Assembly (NCBI RefSeq): GCF_019703515.2
Contig: NC_059372.1
Span: 14,103,492 to 14,167,491 of the forward strand
Direction: 5' to 3'
Length of the DNA stretch: 64,000 nucleotides
Origin: Myxocyprinus asiaticus
Taxonomy: Eukaryota > Chordata > Actinopteri > Cypriniformes > Catostomidae
Shown: positions 56,255-64,000 of the stretch, one piece after another
How positions within the stretch are numbered: the first letter of the stretch is position 1
Layout: each line of letters opens with the position of its first letter
Program-made: the position numbers and the translations under genes
The notes under the pieces: generated by a model
The model's input: only the letters and a program-made list of their open reading frames with translations
The model's database searches: none
Told to the model about the DNA's origin: nothing

Positions 56255-56412
56255 TTCAAGAGAAAGGAAGAGAAAGACAGAGACAAAGACAAAGAGAAAA
56301 GGGAGAGGAAGAGAAAGACAGAGACAAAGAGAAAAGGGAGAGGAAGATAAAGACAGAGACAAAGACAAAGAGAAAAGGGAGAGGAAGAGAAGGACAGAGA
56401 CAAAGAGAAAAG
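56255..56412. repeat. Purine-rich tandem repeat, 42-48-base units
   Basis: Four successive units consist of AGGAAGAGAAAGACAGAGAC, then AAAGACAAAGAGAAAAGGGAG, with two of them lacking one six-base ACAAAG step. The strand is almost all purine. Lies between the transposase stop and the right end of the hAT. Confidence 0.85.
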
Positions 56413-57335
56413 GTAAACATTTTTAACAGTATATTATGTTTATTATTTTTGTGTCTCCATAATTGAGCTCTTATTTAGTAACACAAGATAGAAGACAGAA
56501 GACCATAAACAACATCTCCAATTTGGTCAGCAGCAAGCAGGTCCAGTAAGGAGATTCTATCAGAGATCCTGCTGGAAAACCAAGGTAAATGATGACAACC
56601 AGTGACAGATCTTCCATGTAAATGGACAATAAATATTATTGTACAGAGGTTATATTGTTTATGAAAATAAGATTTTACAGTGGGTGCATTTGTTAAACTG
56701 AATGTTTTGTTGTGTTTTTACAGATGCCTAGACATCATTTCTGTATGAAGACTTGTGAAGAGAAGTTACATGTAGGTCGGTCTTAGATAAATAAGGATTG
56801 ACAAAGGGGGAGAACAAGGGATGTGGAGGGCCCCACGCCTGTGTTTGCCTTAGGCCTCAAAATGACTAAATCTGCCCCTGACTGACAGGACAACATAGAT
56901 CGCGAGCGCTAAGCACATGACATCATTGCCATGGTAACCAGATACAGTTCGGCTGATTTGCTGAAGACTAGAATGAATGTATCATCAAATCAACGTGCGA
57001 TGCAACAAAATGTATTTTCTTCTCTGCAAACGATACCAGAGACAACAGCGATTTTAATTTAAGAAGAAAAAAATCAGTGTCCCTACCAAAAACCGGTACT
57101 GTCCTGTGTTATAAACCAGGATGTCTGGTCACACAATCTATAATTAAATTATAAACAAAACATTTCACTGCCCAAAGTAACTTCATATTTCATTGTGCAT
57201 TTTATTGTGGAAAAAACTGTAAAAGAACATATTTTAAGCAGCTCGTCAATGCTTTTAAAATAGAAAAACAATACTCTGTGTATGTTAATTCATCAAGGAC
57301 CAGTTTAAGTTGACAAAAACTGTGTGGACCATAAT

Positions 57336-59405
57336 GTAGAAGAAGAAGAAGAATCAGCTTTATTGCCAAGTATGCTTACACATACAAGGAATTTGTCTTG
57401 GTGACAGGAGCTTCCAGTGTACAAAAATAAAAAAAACAATACAAAAACAGCAGCAAGACATAGATAATAATAAAAAATAGTTATACACATACATACATAC
57501 ACACACAGACACACACATACATACATACACACATACGTTGTGCAATCTAATACAAATTTTTTATCTGTTATGTACAGTGCAAATACAAATCTGTTATGTA
57601 CAGTGCAAATATTTTTTTGTTTGTTTGTTTGTTTATTTTTTTGTTTTGTTTTTTCTAAGAGGAATGAAATGGCAGAAGAGGTTGGATGTGTTGGATAAAT
57701 ATAAAAAAAGACTAAACTGTGTATTGCACATAGTTATTGCTCAATGGGGCAATTTAACTGTTCATGAGATGGATAGCCTGAGGGAAAAAACTGTTCCTGT
57801 GCCTGACGGTTCTGGTGCTCAGAGCTCTGAAGCATCAGCCAGAAGGCAACAGCTCAAAAAGGTAGTGGGCAGGGTGAGTGGGGTCCAGAGTGATTTTTCC
57901 ATCCCTTTTCCTCACTCTGGAAGTGTATATTTCATGAAGGGGATGGCGGGGGGCAACCAATAATCCTCTCAGCAGTCAGAATTGTCCTTTGAAGTCTTCT
58001 GATGTCTGATTTCGTAGCTGAACCAAACCAGACAGTTATTGAAGTGCAGAGGACAGACTCAGTGATCGCTGAGTAGAACTGTATCAGCAGGGCCTGTGGC
58101 AGGTTGAACTTCCTCAGCTGGTGAAGGAAGTACAACCTCTGCTGGGCCTTTTTCACAATGGAGTCAATGTGTGTCTCCCACTTCAGATCCTGTGAGATGG
58201 TAGTGCCCAGGAACCTGAATGACTCCACTGCTGCCACAGTGCTGTTTAGAATGGTGAGGGGGGTCAGTGTTGGGGTGTTCCTCCTAAAGTCCACAATCAT
58301 CTCCACCATTTTGAGCGTGTTCAGCTCAAGGTTGTTTTGACTGCACCAGACAGCCAGATGTTCAACCTCCCTTCTGTATGCAGACTCATCATCATCTTGG
58401 ATGAGGCCGATGAGAGTAGTGTCGTCTGCAAACTTCAGGAGCTTGACAGAGGGGTCTTTGGTGATGCAGTCATTGGTGTAGAGGGAGAAGAGTAGTGGGG
58501 AGAGCACACATCCCTGGGGGGCACCAGTGCTGATTGTACAGGTGCTGGAAGTGAGTTTCCCCTGTCTCACAAGCTGCTGCCTGTCCATCAGAAAGCTGGT
58601 AATCCACTGACAGATAGACATGGGAACAGAGAGTTGGTGTTATTTATTCTGGAGTATAGCTGGGATGATGGTGCTGAAAGCCAAACTGAAGTCCACAAAA
58701 AGGATCCTTGCATATGTCCCTGGTCTGTCCAGATGTTCAGGATATGATGCAATCCCATGTTGACTGCATCATCCACAGACCTGTTTGCGCGATAAGCAAA
58801 TAGAAGGGGATCTAGAAAGAGTCCAGTGATGTTCTTCAGGTGGGCCAACACCAGTCTCTCAAATGATTTCATGACCACAGACGTCAGGGCGACATTAAGT
58901 CCTGTGATTTTTGGTTTCTTTGGGACAGGAATAATGATTGAGCGTTTGAAGCAGCATGGGACTTCACACTGCTCCAGTGATCTATTGAAGATCTGTGTGA
59001 AGATGGGCCAGCTGGTTAGCACAGGATCGAAGACATGCTGGTGAGACGCCATCTGGGCCTGTAGCTTTCCTCGTCTTTTGTTTCCGAAAGACGTGGCTCA
59101 CATCATCTTCACAGATCTTAAGTGGTCCACCACAGGGGTAGGAGTCCTGTCATTTGTGTGTTGTTTCATGCCACTCCACACTGATGTAGGGTCATTAGCT
59201 GAAAACGTATTTTTCAGCTTCTCAGAGTATCTTATTTTAGCCACTCTGATTTCCTTGTTCAGTGTGTTCCTGGCCTGATTGTACAAGACTTTATCCCCAC
59301 CCCTGTAAGCATCCTCTTTGGCCTGACGAAGCTGCCTGAGCTCTGCTGTAAACCACGGTTTGTCATTGTTGAACTGTAAATAAGTCCTAGTAGGAATGCA
59401 CATAT
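57336..59405 (-). mobile_element. Second LINE copy (CR1/L2 group), 5'-truncated
   Basis: On the minus strand it runs from about 59405 (GTGCATTCCTACTAGGACTT) to a tail at 57336 made of TTCTTC units next to AATAAAGCTGATTC. Coding sequence, 3' UTR phrases (ACTTGGCAATAAAGC; AGACAAATTCCTTGTATGTG) and order match the copy at 6716-9345. It keeps the palm and catalytic region that the first copy lacks. It is inserted in the outer hAT and contains (CATA)n and T-rich runs near 57485-57650. Confidence 0.85.
57932..59403 (-). pseudogene. LINE reverse transcriptase, better-kept copy
   Basis: 59098-59403: FNNDKPWFTAELRQLRQAKE and RVAKIRYSEKLKNTFSAND, the linker after the endonuclease. 58588-59052: [70 protein letters not shown]. 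57932-58621: [60 protein letters not shown] with the intact FADD box, and FLGTTISQDLKWETHIDSIV followed by KKAQQRLYFLHQLRKFNLPQ. Frame changes separate the three pieces; the first catalytic aspartate region near 58660 reads FLWTSVW and is damaged. Confidence 0.88.
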
Positions 59406-59409
59406 CCTC

Positions 59410-60097
59410 ACAGAAACTGATATATGATGTATGGATACATTATGCCTAAAAAGACTTAATAGCCCTATATTAATAATATTTGTCAGAATTTTTATTTTGA
59501 TATGCTGTTTTAGTAAACTGTGAGAGACATAATGTGGGTGACTTGTCTTATGGAAGTTCTTAACCACGATGAAACCGTGATGCGAGCACCATCTTGGCTG
59601 CACAAACGGCGCATGTGATTTTACCAGTTGTCAGGTCCCATGCCGTGCAAAACTACCTTGTAGTTTCTAGTACATTGGCTACATACCTGTCTTTATGTGT
59701 TCGTCATGCCAGCTACCTCGGTAATTGATGTTATACAGCACTCTCCATAGTGACATTCAAGCGTATTGGTTGACTGAGCATGCCATTCTGCAGGTGTGTT
59801 TCTCAACACTGTGAAACAAACTCTTGCTATGTCTACGACATCAGGGGATGCTACAACTGCTTGCAGACAGAGTGTCCATTTATTACTGTTTCGTTATTAA
59901 CGATTCATTATTTATTTTGTTCATTGCATCACAAATCAAATACCATGGACTCGGCTGGACTCCAGAGTCCAGACTCCAAAAAATCCAGAGTCCCAAGGGC
60001 TCGAGTCCTAGTCAAGTCCGAGTAAAAATGCATCCGAGTCCATTAAAATTGGACTCATGACTCAGACTCGAGTCTGAACTCTAGTACCTCAACTCTA
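59410..60097. other. Right part of the outer hAT
   Basis: Unremarkable sequence up to about 59940, then the GAGTC-rich subterminal region (GGACTCCAGAGTCCAGACTC, GGGCTCGAGTCCTAGTCAAG). No transposase-like frame. Confidence 0.5.
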
Positions 60098-60289
60098 ATA
60101 TATAGTATTCATAGTATATAGTATTTAATTTTCTGATTACACAAAATAGTTATTACCACATGATTATTACATTTTAAACTATATTTTAATGAATTTCTAG
60201 CCATTACTGTTCAGGCAAAGCCACACAAACAGTAAACAAATATAAGACCTCCAAACAATAGTGTGCAGTCTAGGACAGTGACAGCAATA

Positions 60290-60620
60290 TTTGAAGGTGA
60301 GTTCATGTGCAAGCCTGTTCGCTTTGATGCCCCTCCAACAGTCAATAAACCATTTAATCTCTGAGCTTTGGAGAGGTCGATTGTGCCGATGTTGTGCCCA
60401 GGAGTTGCAGTGTGTGGGAGTGCTGTCCGGCCCTGATAAAGCATTTGTTTCCCAATCCCCTTTGTCTTCAATTTGGATGGAAGCAAAAGGCCCCTGGACT
60501 ATTTCAATAATTCATCTGTGTGTTTAATGAGCTCCAGTAATCCGCAGCGGTGGGCAACAGAGGACCCAGTGCCTCGCAGTGCTCCAAAATGAACACGATT
60601 AGAGGATTATTCCCATGCAT
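60290..60620. other. Single-copy block, possible conserved non-coding element
   Basis: Balanced composition with TAAT/ATTA-type motifs (CAATAATTCATCTGTGTGTT, CGATTAGAGGATTATTCCCA) and no repeat hallmarks. Conservation cannot be judged here. Confidence 0.3.
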
Positions 60621-61560
60621 TTCTGTATTCATGCACTAATTTACAAACATGACAATATTGTTCTGGTGGTTTGGCTGCTATGGCAGATTTGAGCCAGCAG
60701 TTTTTTTTATTATTATTATTATTTTTATTTTTTTTATTTTTTTTGTAATCTTGCCATGGCAGAATTTTTAGCAGGGGTCTAAAGAAAATCTTTCAGGTGC
60801 CCCAGTAGGGTGTCACCCCCCAACCTAAACACACACAGGGTGAACATGCTGATTTTACCATAATTAAATCCACACCTAAATCCTTTTAAAAGCAAAATAA
60901 AATTAATATTTTTGTTGCCTGGTTAAAAATATTAACAATGAGCATTTGCTAATATTTTCTTAAGCTTGTTTTTTTTTTTTTTTTTTTTTTTTTTTATTGC
61001 ACTTGTGAGAGTCTTACTGTAAGTGCTCCTTGCTTCCTCACTGCAAAAATAAATACATTTCTTACTAAATATTTTACTTCTAAAAAAATGAACAGTAATT
61101 TTGAAACAGATCTATACAATCATGAGCACTCACATGAGATGAAGACTCCAGTCATATCAGTAATCCTATAAAAGCTGTTTTATTTTACATGGAGAGGGTC
61201 CCCTCATGGTAGCTGCCATGTAAGGATCACATGACCAGCCGAATATTACTCTCTTAATCTTAGTAACTGCCCTGTTTATACATACACTTTCAATTAATCA
61301 TGGCTCATTGTGTAGAGTGAATTTCTGCAATGTTATCGGTAAATTAATACTATTGCGTTTGAAGGATGCTCCATCCAGTCCCATAGGTGTTAGTAGAAGT
61401 CCAAAACAACATAAACACTAAAGTTACTGAGTGCACCTTTATGCAGTCCCTGTTTTATTAGGCTTGTTTCGGGTTGACCTGACCCCTGATCAGATGTTTA
61501 ACTATTTTTATATTGACAGGGAATGTATATGGCTGTTACAGCGGTGCTTTGAAGTGGATG
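60621..61560. other. T-rich non-coding stretch
   Basis: T runs at 60699-60745 and 60969-60996; otherwise AT-rich, no exon recognised. Confidence 0.4.
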
Positions 61561-61730
61561 AATTTAACGACACAACTTTTCGGAGAAATTTTTAACGTGC
61601 AGACTGTCTTAAAGTGAAAGCACAGCACGCTGTCAACAAGATAATTGTTGATAACTAGTAAACCTCACTAATCGACTAGTTGGTTGTTGGACGTCTAGTT
61701 ATCATGACCCATCCTTACATCTCAAGCTGT
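61561..61730. repeat. hAT-like end fragment (AATCGACTAGTTGG)
   Basis: CACTAATCGACTAGTTGGTT then GGACGTCTAGTTATCATGAC resembles subterminal DNA of a fish hAT family with repeated CTAGT motifs. The partner end was not found. Confidence 0.35.
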
Positions 61731-63203
61731 GAATCAGCATCCAAAAAACAACATATGCTGGTGACCAGCAAAGCTGATCTTTTCCACAGGGTGGAATTAA
61801 AAGTAACAGAGAAAGTGAAGCTCCACTGTGACAACTTTGTAATTGCAACCTAAATAAAGCAGTAGGGGCCAAGGAGTCCATCAAATAGTCCATCTCATCC
61901 CTCACCTTCTCCTCGCCTTACGCTCTGACACACCACAAGGCCGGACACTGGCCATTAATCAGACAAATTCTCTACACTACTCCCTCCAGTCAGAGAGGAA
62001 GACACTGCCAGACATTTACAGGTTTGCCTGCAGTGTGTGTGTGTTTGTGTGTGAGAGAGAAAAATGAATAGATAGAGGGATGTGTCTGAGTGAAATAAGG
62101 AAAGAATATACATGACTGATTATGACTCCTGTCCCACTCTTCCCTCCAATAGTGTTTTTTTTTTTTTTTTTTTTTTTTTAAATGTCAGTAATAAAAGAAA
62201 TAAATAATAAAAAAATAGCAATAAACCTTTCAGTCATCGCATTTTCACCATGATGGTCCATTAAATGGTGAGATGGTCTCCGTTGGGAGGAGGCCGTTCT
62301 GGTGCTTGCATACATTTGCATTTCATTGATACCTCTGTGTCTGATATAAAACAGCAAAAAGAACATGTCAGCTTTACATGACATTCAATGACGAGTTTTT
62401 TTTTTTTTTCTATTATTTATTTTTTTTTTTAACTTCTGATGTTCAGTCTTAATTTAGCTTGATTAAAATAACTGATACCTGCAATTACTATCTTCCATAA
62501 AGTGTGTAAGACTTTCCTGTTTTCATCTGTCAGTGGAAACAATTAATATTATTATTATTTTAATAATTATTTTTATCTTATTCTTTTTCATTAATAATTA
62601 GTACTTGATAATAAATAATTTATTAAAATATTTTTATTTAATAATAATGTATTGTTATTATTTAATATTACTTGTATCCATCTTTTATATGATTTTTACA
62701 TGATTTAAAAAAAAAAAAAATTGTGGTTCTTCACTGTGCAAAAGTCGCTGCCACAATGTTAGGCTGTTCTGGGTGGTTGCTTACTTGCCAAAGTCAAAAG
62801 AGCCCACCTCTAAGTCTCTATGATATTGTGTTACCTTGATATCGCTCTGTTCCCTCCCCCTATTTTATTGTCTGATAGGCGAACATTGTGAATTAGTATC
62901 AAGATATGAGGTATAATTCATATCCGTAGCACCAATGGTCTGGGGAAAGTTATGCACCATAGTTTAATACTTTAAGGATGACCAAGTGCAATTGTGATGT
63001 TCGCCTTGTCAAGCACCTTTAATTAATTAATTTTCATACTGATTTTCTCTTTAATCCAGTCACACTCATGGCCTCACATGAGCTGTCTAAATGTCAAGGA
63101 CATTCACTATGTGTCAATGTGGAGAACCCTGTTACATTTAAAACAGGCTTGCTCTGTTACAAAACCTAGCGAGTTGCCTTATTGTCCTTTCATGCTGAAT
63201 GTG
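61731..63203. other. Non-coding stretch with T runs
   Basis: Long T runs at 62155-62180 and 62397-62410, a short (GT)n at 62035-62050 and ATT/AAT-rich DNA at 62540-62670. 61800-62040 looks single-copy. No exon recognised. Confidence 0.4.
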
Positions 63204-64000
63204 TGTAACTGTTAAGGGACGGGCAAGGAGGAGGCAGGAACCAGCTGAATAGTAAACAAAGTTTTAATGTCAATCTTAACTTAAAACAAACATAAACAAA
63301 CACAGACACACATGCAACGCGGCCGTGTGAACCATCACTGCCCGGCCATGCACTCCTCCTCGTCACACTCCTCCCCCATCCGATTCAGGCCGGGGTGCCA
63401 CCGGTCTGACCAACTCCCCTCCCTATCTCTGGAGGAGAGATGCTGCCCTTCCGGCCATTCTGTCAGCCGGTGGTCCACCCCGCCTCCTGTGAACCCAGGG
63501 GAGAGATGAAGGGAGGCATGGGTAGAGGGAAAGGGTGAGCAGAGACACACACAGAAAGAGAAAGAGAGAGAGGGGAACTTGCTCGCCAGCTCCCGGACAT
63601 GCTGTCACCCGGCCCTTAACTGCTCCTCCGCCCTCTGGTGGATGCCAGCTCGCTCCTCCCCCGGTGGACAGAACCGCTCCTCCCCTTCTTCAGCGGATGG
63701 CAGCGGTTCCTCCGGCTCTCAGCGGCCGGCAGCGACCCCTCCGTCTCCAGGCAGACGGCCGCGGCTGCTCCCCTGGCAGATGGCAGCGGCGAGGACTTTG
63801 CGACCGCATATCCCTCCTCCCTCCCATGTTTCGGCACCACTGTAACAGGGTAAGGGATGGGCAAGGAGGAGGCGGGAACTGGCTAAACAGTCAACGTAAT
63901 GTTTAATGATAAAACTCAAACAAACATAAACACAGACACACATGCAACGCGGCCGCATGCATCTCTCTCTCGAACTGGCATCTCTGGCTCCACTTTATCT
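63204..64000 (-). mobile_element. Short LTR retrotransposon (TRIM-like), truncated by the window end
   Basis: A direct repeat of about 120 bases (63204-63325 and 63841-63955; shared AAGGGA-GGGCAAGGAGGAGG, ACACACATGCAACGCGGCCG) bounds about 500 bases. Read on the minus strand, the upstream repeat ends CCCTGTTACA. One base later comes TGGTGCCGAAACATGGG, which looks like a tRNA primer-binding site beginning TGG. The downstream repeat begins TGATGGTTCACACGGCCGC (63337) and ends AACAGTTACA (63204). The interior has no gag or pol, which is the definition of a terminal-repeat retrotransposon in miniature. The LTR matches that at 8710-8939. Confidence 0.65.
63824..63840 (-). promoter_or_regulatory. 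Putative primer-binding site of the TRIM-like element
   Basis: On the minus strand TGGTGCCGAAACATGGG stands one base after the LTR end TTACA. LTR elements prime minus-strand DNA synthesis from a tRNA 3' end (CCA), so a PBS begins TGG. The matching tRNA is not identified. The copy at 8.7 kb has TTGGTCATGGAG at this place, so its site is lost. Confidence 0.5.

Larger units (their letters stand above)
53036..56880 (+). mobile_element. Complete hAT transposon with perfect 8-base duplication
   Basis: The ends CAGAGGCGGACTTTACCATT and (inverted) CAGGGGCAGATTTAGTCATT are related, and a second shared block, GCAATTGCCTTAGGCC or GGCCTAAGGCAAAC, lies just inside. ACTGACAG flanks it exactly on both sides (53028-53035 and 56881-56888). 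Length is 3,845 bases, including a foreign insertion of about 620. It carries a decayed DUF4371/hAT-dimerisation transposase gene on the plus strand. A (GTT)n array lies at 53137-53166. Confidence 0.92.
50915..60097. mobile_element. Outer hAT-type element, 9.2 kb with nested insertions
   Basis: The left end TAGTGTTGGGTTCGAGTCCA and the inverted right end TAGAGTTGAGGTACTAGAGT are followed by GAGTC-rich subterminal DNA on both sides (CGAGTCTGAGTCGAGTCTGA; GACTCGAGTCTGAGTCATGA inverted). ATATATAG flanks both ends as a candidate 8-base duplication, though the site is low-complexity. Its own sequence is left in pieces: 50915-51151, about 51680-53035, 56889-57335 and about 59410-60097. No transposase of its own is evident, so it was probably non-autonomous. 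It is older than all three insertions. Confidence 0.65.

Noticed and set aside
56125..56403. 92-codon minus-strand frame rich in S, L and F
   Set aside because: Antisense of the purine-rich tandem repeat; repeat artefact.
63335..63960. Frames of 61-123 codons near the window end
   Set aside because: They lie in the interior and LTRs of a TRIM-like element, on both strands, with low-complexity composition.

Overview
The window looks like intergenic and intronic DNA from a teleost, probably a cyprinid-like fish. This is inferred from its many (TA)n, (ATT)n and (CT)n microsatellites, from foldback elements whose ends read GATAGTTCACCCAAAAATG (a type common in zebrafish and carp relatives), and from DIRS, Tc1/mariner, hAT and CR1/L2-like elements. 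There is no bacterial gene organisation. No complete host gene, rRNA, genuine tRNA or CRISPR array is visible. The only plausible host coding piece is one 97-base exon at 35042-35138 with good splice sites, so much of the window may be intron of one large gene.

Layout. 0-6.5 kb: AT-rich DNA with a diverged ~88-base tandem repeat, a tRNA-derived SINE (minus strand) and MITE fragments. 6.5-9.45 kb: a three-level nest, in which a MITE is split by a 5'-truncated LINE and the LINE 3' region is split by a small LTR-derived foldback element. 10.6-11.9 kb: a DIRS fragment (minus). 12-16.7 kb: a minisatellite and a large interrupted inverted repeat. 17.4-23.3 kb: a Tc1/mariner-type element with TA target duplication, interrupted by a 4.5-kb DIRS element (minus) that keeps its inverted termini and internal complementary region. 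23.4-33.5 kb: MITEs, a 1-kb hAT with near-perfect 8-bp target duplication, a TTAA-flanked transposon with perfect 20-bp termini, and a mariner MITE. 35-43 kb: the candidate exon, more hAT fragments and two further TTAA-type elements. 43.1-46.6 kb: a second DIRS copy (plus), of the same family as the 10.6-kb fragment. 50.9-60.1 kb: a 9.2-kb hAT-type element bounded by an 8-bp duplication; inside it are a Tc1-like fragment, a complete 3.85-kb hAT with its own perfect 8-bp duplication and a decayed DUF4371/ZMYM1-like transposase, and a minus-strand LINE. 63.2 kb to the end: a TRIM-like short LTR element with a primer-binding-site-like motif, running off the window.

The coding capacity is almost wholly transposon-derived and broken by stops, frameshifts and deletions. 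The interesting content is structural: nested insertions that give a relative chronology, two DIRS elements that both lost the segment between reverse transcriptase and recombinase, a small RW-LRE-GFK-like domain found in three TTAA-type elements, and an LTR-derived foldback element. Nothing here suggests a functional multi-gene system.
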